Of a DNA stretch of 64,000 nucleotides, positions 1 to 10,067 are shown in pieces (positions within the stretch are counted from its first letter, which is position 1; every line of letters begins with the position of its first letter). The notes under the pieces are model-generated. The model was given only the letters and a program-made list of their open reading frames with translations. It did not search any database and had not been told where the DNA came from. A program made the translations under genes and the position numbers. The stretch comes from Chrysopilus asiliformis. Its lineage: Eukaryota > Arthropoda > Insecta > Diptera > Rhagionidae. The stretch lies in assembly GCA_964034945.1 (NCBI GenBank), contig OZ035960.1, forward strand, positions 86,366,148 through 86,430,147, written 5' to 3'.

Positions 1-27
1 CGGAAAACGGTCAAAATGGCAACACTG
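1..27. mobile_element. right end of a hAT-like MITE, cut by window edge
   Basis: The window opens with a sequence ending in AAAATGGCAACACTG. This matches the right terminus of the complete 147-bp hAT-like MITE at 47345-47491 over about 15 bases. Only this end is inside the window, so the TSD cannot be tested. Confidence 0.4.
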
Positions 28-789
28 GTTATAACCATAGAAAAAACTTTTAATTTACAATAGTTTGTTTTGTCAGTGAAAGTTTGTTAACATTTTATTT
101 TTATTTCCTTAGCGGCCTGAAAATTTTGAATGTTTTCATATTCGAAATTTACGTTCAGGATCCTAGGCGAAATCGCACTAGTTAGTCAGATACAGATGTC
201 TGGACCTCTCTGTATACCAATTTTTAATAAAAACAAGTGCCAACAGATTAATTGACTTCGGCTTTGGCACCTTCGGCGAAAAATCAAACGTTCGGCCAAA
301 CTTCGGCTTTGGCCAAAACTAAGCCGAAGGTTTGTCCGACGCCGAAGTTTTGTCCGAATCCGAGGGCGCAAGTGAACTGTCAAATATCAATGCAATGAAA
401 TCAAACATGTGGCGTATTTTTTTTTAAACTCAAGTTTCCCAAAAATTTGTATTTGGTGAACGGCGGATCACAGGAAATGACTTATTTGCCAGTGAAATTT
501 CCTCGTCAATTCAAAATATTTCCAAAAAATACACCACAGACAGATTTTTTTCGAACACTTTTGTCCAATAAATTAGAAATGTCTTGAAAAATGTCTCCAC
601 GATCCAAAATATCTTTTTTAAAACACGACGGTTGAAAATTTTGAAACTAAATAGTTGAGTGAAGTTGAAAAAATCAACCCAAATTTCCCACGTCTATTTC
701 ATACGCAGGACAGTTTGGCAGGGAAGGCACAACAAAATCTGCAGCGGTATTGTGATTTCGATCTGAAACGATGTGGAAAAACTCACGCG
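28..789. other. AT-rich DNA without a recognisable gene; cluster of TTCGGC motifs at about 246-365
   Basis: No coding region is supported. Between about 246 and 365 the hexamer TTCGGC and its complement GCCGAA recur irregularly. A similar cluster lies at 28198-28256, so this is probably a decayed dispersed repeat. The remainder is AT-rich and unassigned. Confidence 0.4.
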
Positions 790-1174
790 TTATGCTACAT
801 TTACACGAATGACAAATTTGTCATTTTTTTCTTGTCATTATGTTAATTCCCGTGTAAATGGCATAATTTTTGTAATCTGTCAGAAAATGTCAATCTCTCA
901 TAAAAGAATGAACTTGTCCATTCTTTTATGCCAGATTGTCATTCGTGCAAACGCAATATTAGTTATGACAACTTTAGTATTCAACTTTTGTCATAACTAA
1001 TATTGCGTTTGCACGAATGACAATCTGGCATAAAAGAATGGACAAGTTCATTCTTTTATGAGAGATTGACATTTTCTGACAGAAAAAATTACAAAAATTA
1101 TGCCATTTACACGGGAATTAACATAATGACAAGAAAAAAATGACAAATTTGTCAATCGTGTAAATGTAGCATAA
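790..1174. mobile_element. 385-bp palindromic foldback MITE
   Basis: The sequence from TTATGCTACATTTACACG reads back on the other strand from the right end. The arms are about 187 bp and nearly identical, with a loop of roughly 15 bases near 971-985. The only clear differences are an indel in a T-run and scattered substitutions. TTA/TAA or TA at the edges may be the target duplication but is part of the palindrome, so it does not decide the superfamily. Two ORFs across the left arm have no coding support. Confidence 0.8.
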
Positions 1175-1612
1175 GATTGCTCAACTATTCATTTCCATTT
1201 CACCTTTGAACAAAGTTGTTTTTGTTTGCTGTTTTATAAATTTTAACTGAATTCAAGCAATGTAGTTTAATTTTTTTTATTATAAGCAATAAAAGGGATT
1301 CTCTAGATCCAAGTGTGGTGTTTCAGCATTTTTTGCACTTTTAATTACACATAAAATTTGCCATATTTATAACATAACAGCTTGTCTCTGTCTGGCAGTT
1401 ACTTTCTTCTAGCAATATATGTGTAAAATGCAATTTCAATTAGTGTTGAATAAAAGAAATAACATTAAAACTAACCAATTTTGCTTTCATTTATTTCGCC
1501 CAAATAAACTCACTTTTCGTAGTCAAGCTCATAAAACTCAACAGACTCCGTTGGGATGGTCATTTTACATCGCTGGTAAAAAACTATTGAAGAAATTTCA
1601 CTTCTATTTTGT

Positions 1613-1620
1613 GTTTTTAG
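1613..1620. repeat. 8-bp target site duplication, left
   Basis: GTTTTTAG occurs directly before the hAT element and again directly after it at 2442-2449. Eight bases is the hAT superfamily TSD length. Confidence 0.85.
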
Positions 1621-2441
1621 CAGTGTTGTGCCGCGTAGTCTACGTGATGTAGACTACACCATTATCTACGCGTAGACTATTACTGTAGACAATGGTCTAT
1701 TCTCTACGCGTAGACAATGTAGACAATCAATAAAATAAAGGATAGCTGATTTAGTTTTAAAATCTCATTTTCTTCAATTAATTTTAACATAATAAATCAC
1801 AATTTCCAGGAAGCCATCGCCAAATGCTGTAATGGAGAACTTCGGAGCAATCTTTAGTGGCAATTCTAATTCTTTTCATGCAATCTAAGCGGTTTTTTTT
1901 AATTTTTGCAATTGAAATCACATTGAATTCTAAAATCTTTTTGCTTTACACATTTTTCAACATAACGAACCGTTTGTTTAAAAAACTGATTCATTTGTAT
2001 GGGATGGCTTTGCTCATTTAAGAATATCTGTTTAATTTGTTCGAAAAACACGTTTGTTTCTAGTCTTTAGCTTAATTCCGTTGAGAGTTGTCGTATTTAC
2101 AGATAGACGGAAATCAATACGGAAGTAATTCAAATCAAATAATATATGTTCAAATCAAATAATATATAGACCTATCAAAGGTCAGTCGATTTCGGCTTTG
2201 ACAATATATGACTCACTAATGACTTTGTTTTGACAGATATGAGAAAGTCTACATTGTCTACGCAAAGTCGACATTGTCTACGCCAATGTCTACATTGTCT
2301 ACGCCAATGTCTACATTGTCTACGCCAATGTCTACATTGTCTACGCCAATGTCTACATTGTCTACCCCAAATCGATTGTCTACGCTATTGTCTACACTAA
2401 AGTGTAGACAATTAAAGTCTACGCGTAGAGGAACAACACTG
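1621..2441. mobile_element. 821-bp non-autonomous hAT element with internal 21-bp tandem repeats
   Basis: The element begins CAGTGTTGTGCC and ends GGAACAACACTG, giving short inverted ends CAGTGTTGT, and is flanked by a perfect 8-bp duplication GTTTTTAG. Both subterminal regions are full of GTCTACGCGTAGAC-like palindromes and GTAGACAATG motifs, the kind of repeated subterminal site hAT transposases bind. There is no transposase ORF. The 105-residue ORF reading STLSTPM repeats is only the translation of the 21-bp array. Confidence 0.88.
2248..2410. repeat. 21-bp tandem repeat (TCTACGCCAATGTCTACATTG)
   Basis: Four consecutive units occupy 2277-2360, with degenerate units on both sides. It lies inside the right subterminal part of the hAT element, so it probably arose by local expansion of the TCTAC-type subterminal motif rather than being a separate satellite. 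Confidence 0.85.
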
Positions 2442-2449
2442 GTTTTTAG

Positions 2450-4365
2450 GCTTATTGATCAATTAAAACAATTTTTTATGTCAATAAATGTTTCATTTAT
2501 TATCGACATTTTGTCCGTTTTCACAAGACGTCTTCAGGATCTTTGTTATGAATATAAATATGAACATAATAGCTTTCTCATTATTGATTAAACTTATTAA
2601 AACAATGTTTTTCTATTTACTTACAATTTTGAAATTCTGGGCACTCTTTTAAAAAACGAATTTAATTTATCAATATACAATAAATAAATAAATAAATTAA
2701 TTAATTAACGTATAACAAATAAAAATATAATTTGCTAGGGACGGAACTAGTAGTAGTCAAGAGATGTCAGGTACTTTCGTTTGTTTTTTTACTTAATTTT
2801 AGATTTTGGTCATTGAAAATAGAAAGCTTATATGTTGGTACGCGAAACAGAGCTTTCATATAAAAAATTAAGTTAATATCAGATATTTTTAGTCTGCACA
2901 AGATATGACCCCTGACAAGAACAAAATCGATTTTGCAAAACTCTTTTCCGTTAATGCTGCTAAACACTAACATATAATTACTTTATTTGAAGAATCCATT
3001 GTACATTTATTCCAAACCAGCACCATGCTGAATTTTTTTTTGATATGAAGTTTTACAGTAAACACAAAGAGTTGCAGAGATTTTTTTCGGAGGGTAGTAG
3101 TGCAGCAAAGGACCGAATCAAGTCCGTAAAAAGTCATAAATAGTTTTACTTATTGAAAACAATATTTGGTAAGGGTGTTTTCGCTACTGTGTGTAGGGCT
3201 GTATCGCGCCCCAGGTGGATAAAATAGAAGAAGGTAAAGAATATAAGCGAAAAGCAGGCAAGTATTCTTGTGTGATTCCCTCCCGTTTTAGTACAGTTTT
3301 ATCCTTTTAGCACGTAGTGTTGTTCTTTGCACCGCTGGGGGTTTTAATTGTCGGACTCAATTTCCTCTTAGGGTTATTTTACGTTAGGAAACAGGACATG
3401 ACATTAGTTCGTATTTAATGGGGCAAATATATTGAAAACTGTAACGGAAGAACAACTTTTTATTTAGTATTCGTCTTTCACCTCCGCTTTGGCCGACATT
3501 TTGCTACAACATTTTTTTCATTTGTATGAATTAAATTTTACTTACGTTAAGATATTATTTCGATAAACGTTTTGGACCAATTTTATGTGTGCGAATAACG
3601 AAATATGGCTTTCTATTGCACCCCGTTGTGATAGTATTAGCAAAGTTACATATGCGCTGAAATTTTTTCTTTATAATTGACTTTGTTACTGAAGTCAAAT
3701 ACAATACAATATACGGGTTGAAATTTGAAGAGTTGTACATGCTTGTGATTTTTGAATTGTTAAATCTAAAAATATAAAAAAGTGAAGAGATGTAAAAACC
3801 GTATAATATTTTAAATGGCTAATTCTTATAAGTTTCATAACTTAAAATTTATTTTAGGAAAATTTACAACATTTTGTGTAAAAAAGGATATATTTATAAG
3901 AAAAACAAATAAAAACGTAGAAGGAGGGAAGCAGCTACAGTAAAACATATCTTATTCATCTATGATTTCTCGGTAAATGAAAAATTGGTCATATGGATAA
4001 AATCATTGTTAAATTAACAAATTTTATTAAAATCAAAAATCGTCAATTGGAACGAATATCCTTGAAGGGAAATTTTTGTTCAACAAAAAAATTGTCATTT
4101 TAACAAAAATAACTTACAAATGATGTTTTGTTAAATCAATAAAACAGTTGTGAAATTTATAATACCTAATTTGTCGAAATCACAGAAAAATGTTATAGCT
4201 ACAAAATGTTTGTTTTTTAAATAATTTGTTGAAATTCAACAAAACTAATTTCGTCAATGGGAACGAGATTTTTGTTATTATTTTTTTGAGTGCAATGTCA
4301 GCGGTCGGCATAAAATCACACAAAGAAAAATAATACAAAAAAATTAATTGTAATAAAAAAAATTA
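2450..4365. other. AT-rich DNA, no gene seen
   Basis: No supported coding sequence. A short (AAAT)n simple repeat lies near 2680-2708. Around 3980-4260 TTGTTAAATTAACAA-type short inverted motifs recur without forming a clear element. Confidence 0.4.
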
Positions 4366-4800
4366 CTTTCCTCTGCTATAGAAGAAAAGTATTGTATTCA
4401 GGACGGATACCGACCGGAGTACGGGGGCAAATAGAAAATTTCTGATCACTACGAAATCCGTTTGAGGCAAAATTATGAGGATGTCCGTACATCTGCCTGT
4501 CGGTCTGTCAGTGTGTACGTTTTATGTATCTTAAATAACTCGAGAACGTGTTGAGATAGCGACTTGAAATTTTTTGTGAATAAGTTTCTAAGTTTTTTTA
4601 TTAACTTTTAAAACAGTAATGTTAGCTATAATGGGTACCTACCATATAATTCTTTTGGAAAAAATACCGGTTTTTGAAAATTTCTCGAAAACTTAAATGC
4701 CTAAAATTATATTTAAAGGAAATAACATTTCCTAAATTTTTCCTTCAAAGGTTTTTATGTTCCTTTTGTGTTAATCACAACTGATATTTTTTATTCGAAA
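4366..4800 (-). mobile_element. Helentron-like family 2, partial copy
   Basis: The block starts CTTTCCTCTGC and contains a short GTCY-type tract (GTCGGTCTGTCAGT) and CTCGAGAACG. The same segments recur in the opposite orientation at 18590-19110 and 34540-34745, and partly at 14100-15245 and 61110-61282. Paired CTTTCCTCTGC/GCAGAGGAAAG near both ends and a tail related to GTTGATCACAACTGATAT suggest a DINE-like layout. This family is distinct from the CCCGTATGG family. Confidence 0.5.
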
Positions 4801-5404
4801 GATTAATTCTGTGGCAAAAAGAATTTAAGCTAATTTCCAGGCAAAGCTAAAATGATCTGTATTGGCATTTCCAGATTGATCACTTTGGCTTCACTTGGAA
4901 ATCAACTACAGATTTCTGTTTTTGCTTTTTTGCCACATAATTAATTGCATCAACGTTTGAAAATAATCTCGGACATATGGCTATCCCAACTAGCAATTTT
5001 AATTGCAGATCCTGGTCTATTGAAATTGTCTACAAAATGTGGTTGAACATTTCGATCACTGCTGCTGTGACTATAATCTATAATGCTATTAAACGGTAAT
5101 ATTTTCACTTGTTTGAAACGTGGATATTGGCACTCCATGCGTCTCAACTCTATGGTCCCGACAGTGGCTCCAAAGTAAAAACAGAGTCCTATTAGAAACA
5201 CCCAAAGTCATGTTGACTTTACAGTCCTTAATACAAGACTCATAAAGTCTTTTTCAATAAATTTTATGTGCAGGAGAGTATAAATCCACGTAGCATAAAT
5301 TGACCGAAACTGGGAAAAATCCTAAACATTTCTGGGAATAAGCACAAAAACTGTTAATCAAAGGAAAAATGTCATTTCAATACACAAACAACGATTTTTT
5401 TTTG

Positions 5405-5560
5405 TAAAGGAAAGGGGGAAGGAGTGGTCCGATTTCGGCAATTTGAGAATTGAGCCTCACCTTTTACGAGAAAAAGTTGTTTGCAAAACTACAAGTTTCT
5501 AGCTCAATTCATTCTGTAACTATCGCGTCAAAAGACAGACAGACGGGCAATATATTTATC
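5405..5560 (-). mobile_element. degenerate Helentron (CCCGTATGG-related) fragment
   Basis: GAGCCTCACCTTTTACGAGAAA, then TCTAGCTCAATTC, then an AGACAGACAGACGG tract keep the order seen in complete reverse-strand copies such as 8783-9362. Both ends are lost. Confidence 0.55.
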
Positions 5561-5730
5561 TCACTCTTTTTTGCTTTGCCTGATAAAAATCAGAGTATTT
5601 CAGATGGGGAACCAGAAAGTCGTACTCCTATAAGGAACAGCTATTGAATACAGGGAACCAGAGAAAAGTGAAAATTTGTTCCACAGTGTAATTTGATGCT
5701 TTGAAGATAACTCATATTTATATTATATAT

Positions 5731-6290
5731 CAGGCCTACCCAACCTTTTTGTACTAAAGTTCGACTTTTTTTTAATCCAACTACATCGAGATCTACCCAT
5801 ATACGTGTGGTTACACGGCCAGAGCAAAAGATACTCCACGTACGGTGCCGCAGTAATCCTGAAAATAAACCATTTCACGTTTGCGATAAACATCGCCTAA
5901 ACATCGTCTCGCATCGCCTAATGTGAACAGGCTCGTGAATTCTAAATCGAAACTAAACTATTCAAACAATTTTTAAACATGAGTCAAATTCAAATAAACC
6001 GCGAGAATCTAGTAATTTTCAAGTTTTCAATGCCTACTTAAAATAGGCAAGTAAAATAAAATTTAAAATAAGGTATCTAAGTAAAATAGACCACTTGCTT
6101 TAACAGCAAAAAAACAAAAAAACGGAGAAGTAGATAGTGTGATTACTTAATTTTCACTTTCCCTTTTTTTTTAATATTTATGTTTACAAAAAAAATTTTT
6201 TTTTAACATTTTCAGTCTGTAGTAGAAGATCGACCCAAATTCGTGTCGAGATCGACTGGTAGATCGCGATCGCCTGGTTGGGCAGCACTG
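5731..6290. mobile_element. 560-bp hAT-like element
   Basis: It starts CAGGCCTACCCAACC and ends GGTTGGGCAGCACTG, so the termini are inverted copies of CAGTGCTGCCCAACC with a few changes. The flanks TTATATAT and CTATATAT match at 7 of 8 bases, consistent with a hAT TSD. The subterminal parts carry repeated GATCTACC/GGTAGATC motifs. No transposase remnant is visible. Confidence 0.75.
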
Positions 6291-6330
6291 CTATATATAA
6301 TATACATATACTTGTATCAGCATATTAGAT

Positions 6331-7495
6331 TTAGTATACCGTTTGTAACGTATCGAACCAGTCATCGGACACAAAAAGGAACTACACCAGGGTGTTAGGA
6401 TGACAAAAGATTTTGATTTCCGCATATCTGTCTGTCTGTTCGTGAATACCATTACTTTGAGATAGAGATTTGAAATTTTGTATGGTTACGTTTCTCGTAA
6501 ATGGCTAGGCTAAGTTCTTCATCGGACAAAATTGGACCATTCCTTCCTCCCTCCCCCATACAAACAACCAATTTATTGCAATTTTCTTGAAAACGGTAAG
6601 TCATATTGAAAAATTTATACAAGTAAAATGTGTTTAGTATTTTACATAACTCATCCATACATCAAAATCCAATCGGATCAATGTTTCCCCCCTCAAATGG
6701 GACACTTTTAACCTGTTTTCTTGAAAACTGTACATCGTCTCGAAAAATTTATAAAGATGAAATGTGTTTAGAATATGATTTTACATAACTTATCTGTACA
6801 TCAATCGTACCACTCCTTTACCCTCTCTTATACAAATAGTTTTTATACCCGTATGGTGAAACCAAAGGGTATATTAACTTTGCCTTACCGTTTGTAACGC
6901 CAAGATCCCGTCATCGCACACAAAAATGAATTACACCAGTGTGTTTAGAATGATGAAAAAAGTTGAATTTAGCATGTCCGTCCGTCCGTCTGTCTGTCTG
7001 TCTGTCCGTCTGTCTGTCTGTCCGTCTGTGGCGCGGATTGCGGGCGCACGGATTGAGCTAGAGACTTGAAATTTTGCGCAGATTCGTTTTTCGTAAAATG
7101 TGAGGCTAAGTTCGTTAGTGGGCAAAAATGGACCATTAGGGGGGGTACCCCCCATACGAACGAAATCGTTTTTTGCGAATATCTCAAAAACGGTACATCT
7201 TATCAAAAAAGTCCAAGAACAAAAGTTATTTAGGATATGATTCTACATAAAACTCCCATACATCAAAATCTGATTGGAATAAATTTTAAAAAATCTTATT
7301 GGAAAGTTTGACTTCAAAGGGGAATTTTGGTACAACTGTTCGAATTTTGATACGAATATCACCATACGGGTCTCCAATGATTGCCAGATTGGCAATTATA
7401 GCTTTTGTTATGTTTTATACTCTATACGATATAATATTTTGTTTGTCATCATATAGAGTATTTGATTAGTGACCCGTGGCAGTTTTAGCTTTTCT
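6331..7495 (+). mobile_element. old, diverged Helentron copy split by a younger Helentron
   Basis: The left part (6331-6840) keeps CCGTTTGTAACGTATCGAACC, a short CTGTCTGTCTGT tract and GATTTGAAATTTTGTATGG. The right part (about 7420-7495) carries GTCATCATATAGAGTATTTGA. That junction is uninterrupted on the minus strand of the related copy at 30763-31110, where it reads CTCTTATACAAATGG and then GTCATCATATAGAG. So the 6842-7417 element was inserted into this older copy. A partial internal duplication lies at 6540-6660 and 6691-6840. Confidence 0.7.
6842..7417 (+). mobile_element. complete Helentron/DINE-1-like element, copy A
   Basis: Non-autonomous rolling-circle-type element. A T-tract leads into TATACCCGTATGGTGAAACC. 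A (GTCY)n microsatellite lies at about 6976-7029. The inverted 5' motif TCACCATACGGGT is at 7359-7371. A 3' hairpin TTGCCAGATTGGCAA (6-bp stem, 3-base loop) at 7381-7395 is followed by TTATAGCTTTTGTTATGTTTT. Subterminal inverted motif, hairpin and lack of TSD between T-tracts fit Helentrons (established family knowledge). There is no Rep/Hel ORF. Confidence 0.82.
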
Positions 7496-8207
7496 AATAT
7501 TTAAATAAATATTTTGTCTGTTATCGAGTATTTGACGAAAACCCTTTCTTATAGTGCTATTCGAGGCGAGTCACAACTTGTGACTTTTTGGGATCCTGTG
7601 GGTTTGGTCACAAGAAGACTCTTTAGCGATAAAAGAAAATTTTTGCAGAAAATTGCATCATTTTCTATAATTGAACGCGCACGGTATCGTACTTTCCCCA
7701 TTATTTGCGCAGATTTTTAAAAATTTTAATCTTAAAAAAAAAATACTGAACTAAATACAGTAATCCCCCGCTTTACGGATGGGATGCGTTCTACGGAAAC
7801 TGTCCGTATATCGAAAATCCGTAAAACGAAACCTATTTTAGTATGAGATTGTACTGGGAATAAATAGATGTGTTCCAATCAATAGAAATGTCCGTAAAAA
7901 GAAACCTATTTTAGTATAAGATCGTATTAAAAATAGATAGATGCGTACCAAAAAAATCCGTAATACGAAACAGATTAGTATAATATATTAAAATAATTAT
8001 TTAACCACTAGAATAATGAGAAAACTATATAATTATAGAAAAAAAATATTTATACTACTTGAAATGGAGCATAAATCAATTGAATATGTTAAAACCAGCA
8101 AAATATTATGGGACAAATCATGCCGCGGACAAAAAAAGGTAGCTGTTTCTACATAGGTTTCTGCTAGTTTCGTCAGAATTCAAATTTCATTGTGGGACAG
8201 AAAGCAG

Positions 8208-8260
8208 ATTCTGCTTCTGCTGCTGCTTCTGCTTCTGCCTCTGCTGCTGCCTCTGCCCAA
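8208..8260. repeat. (CTGCTT/CTGCCT)n trinucleotide-type microsatellite
   Basis: An interrupted run of CTG, CTT and CCT triplets. The ORF with seven consecutive leucines at this place is its translation and is not evidence for a gene. Confidence 0.8.
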
Positions 8261-8293
8261 TTGGAGTTCTCGCATAAGAATAGCAAATAGATT

Positions 8294-8760
8294 TTTATAC
8301 CCGTATGGTGAAACCAAAGGGTATATTAACTTTGCCTTACCGTTTGTAACGCCAAGATCCCATTATCACACACAAAAATGAATTACACCAGTGTGTTTAG
8401 AATGATGAAAAAAGTTGAATTTAGCATGTCCGTCCGTCTGTCCGTCCGTCCGTCTGTCCGTCCGTCCGTCCGTCCGTCTGTCTGTCTGTCTGTGGCGCGG
8501 ATTGCGGGCGCGCGGGTTGAGCTAGAGACTTGAAATTTTGTACAGATCCGTTTTTCGTAAAATGCGAGGCTAAGTTCGTTAATGGGCAAAAATGGACTAT
8601 TAGGGGGGGTACCCCCCATACGAACGAAATCGTTTTTTGTGAATATCTCAAAAACGGTACATCTTATCAAAAAAGTCCAAGAACAAAAGTTATTTAGGAT
8701 ATGATTCTACATAAAACTCCCATACATCAAAATCCGATTGGAATAAATTTAAAAAAATAT
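8294..8760 (+). mobile_element. Helentron copy B, 3'-truncated
   Basis: It starts at the T-tract before TATACCCGTATGG and carries a (GTCY)n tract at about 8428-8493. It stops in the AT-rich part after GGAATAAATTT. The inverted 5' motif and terminal hairpin are missing. Copy C begins about 25 bases further on in the opposite orientation, so the two are tail to tail. Confidence 0.75.
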
Positions 8761-8782
8761 TTAAAACATATGTTTGTTTAAA

Positions 8783-9364
8783 ACATAACAAAAGCTATAA
8801 TTGCCAATCTGGCAATCATTGGAGACCCGTATGGTGATATTCGTATCAAAATTCGAACAGTTATACCAAAATTCCACTTTGAAGTCAAACTTTCCAATAA
8901 GATTTTTTAAAATTTATTCCAATCGGATTTTGATGTATGGGAGTTTTATGTAGAATCATATACTAAATAACTATTGTTCTTGCACTTTTTTGATAAGATG
9001 CACCGTTTTTGAGATATTCGCAAAAAACGTTTTCGTTCGTATGGGGGGTACCCCCCCTAATAGTCCATTTTTTCCCATTAACGAACTTAGCCTCACATTT
9101 TACGAAAAACGAATCTGCGCAAAATTTCAAGTCTCTAGCTCAATCCGTGCGCCCGCAATCCGCGCCACAGACGGACAGACAGACGGACAGACGGACAGAC
9201 AGACAGACAGACGGACAGACGGACGGACATGCTAAATTCAACTTTTTTCATCATTCTAAACACACTGGTGTAATTCATTTTTGTGTGCGATGACGAGATC
9301 TTGGCGTTACAAACGGTAAGGCAAAGTTAATATACCCTTTGGTTTCACCATACGGGTATAAAAA
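8783..9364 (-). mobile_element. complete Helentron copy C
   Basis: Reverse-strand copy. On the plus strand it begins AAAACATAACAAAAGC, then the hairpin TTGCCAATCTGGCAA, the CCCGTATGGTGA subterminal motif, a GGAC/AGAC tract at about 9170-9230, and ends TACGGGTATAAAAA. All landmarks of the family are present. Confidence 0.82.
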
Positions 9365-9391
9365 TACACCGCACTGCAGTTTTTTATTGCC

Positions 9392-9977
9392 TTTTTATAC
9401 CCGTATGGTGAAACCAAAGGGTATATTAACTTTGCCTTACCGTTTGTAACGCCAAGATCCCGTCATCGCACAGAAAAATGAATTACACCAGTGTGTTTAG
9501 AATGATAAAAAAAGTTGAATTTAGCATGTCCGTCCGTCTGTCTGTCTGTCCGTCCGTCTGTCTGTCTGTCTGTCCGTCCGTCTGTCCGTCCGTCTGTCTG
9601 TGGCGCGGATTGCGGGCGCACGGATTGAGCTACAGACTTGAAATTTGGCACAGGTCAGTTTTTCGTAAAATGCGAGGCTAAGTTCGTTAATGGGCAAAAA
9701 TGGACCATTAGGGGGGTACCCCCCATAGGAATGAAAATGTTTTTTGCGAATATCTCAAAAACTGTGCATCCTATCAAAAAAGTCCAAGAACAAAAGTTAT
9801 TTAGAATATGATTCTACATAAAACTACCATACATCAAAATCCGATTGGAACAAGTTTTAAAAAAATCTTATTGGAAAATTTGAATTCAAATGAAATTTTG
9901 ATACGCCGTTCAATTAAATCACCATACGGGTTTTCAATAATTGCCTGATTGGCAATTATAGCTTTTGTTATGTTTTT
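9392..9977 (+). mobile_element. complete Helentron copy D
   Basis: It starts TTTTTATACCCGTATGG, has a long (GTCY)n tract at about 9526-9601, and ends after the degenerate hairpin TTGCCTGATTGGCAA and GCTTTTGTTATGTTTTT. It lies about 28 bases from copy C, and both are inside the pogo-like element. Confidence 0.8.
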
Positions 9978-10067
9978 ATCCGTATAGCGAATTTGTTCCT
10001 ATATTAGTCATGTCCGTAACTTCGAATTTCCGTAAAACGAGCGTCCGTATAGCGGGGGATTACTGTA

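Larger units (their letters stand above)
7756..10067. mobile_element. pogo/Tigger-like element carrying three Helentrons
   Basis: It starts CAGTAATCCCCCGCTTTACGG at 7758 and ends with the inverse, CCGTATAGCGGGGGATTACTG, at 10065. TA flanks both ends. The inverted ends (about 24 bp, one mismatch in the first 18) and TA TSD indicate Tc1/mariner, and the CAGTAATCCCCCGC style is typical of pogo/Tigger. Its own DNA is 7758-8293 and 9977-10065, with repeated CCGTAAAACGAAACC motifs. The interior is occupied by Helentron copies B, C and D. No transposase ORF remains. Confidence 0.8.

Noticed and set aside
2274..2591. 105-residue ORF with STLSTPM repeats; also a CRISPR-like look of the 21-bp array
   Set aside because: It reads the 21-bp tandem array of the hAT MITE. 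Units are contiguous with no unique spacers, so neither a gene nor CRISPR.
8190..8381. 63-residue ORF with poly-leucine, resembling a signal peptide
   Set aside because: Translation of the CTG/CTT microsatellite, continuing into a Helentron.
6931..9681. ORFs of 62-95 residues with repeated QTDGQTDRQTD or VCPSVCLSVCPS (also at 13572, 30371, 35441)
   Set aside because: They are translations of the (GTCY)n tract inside Helentrons; every frame and both strands stay open because the tetranucleotide lacks stop codons.
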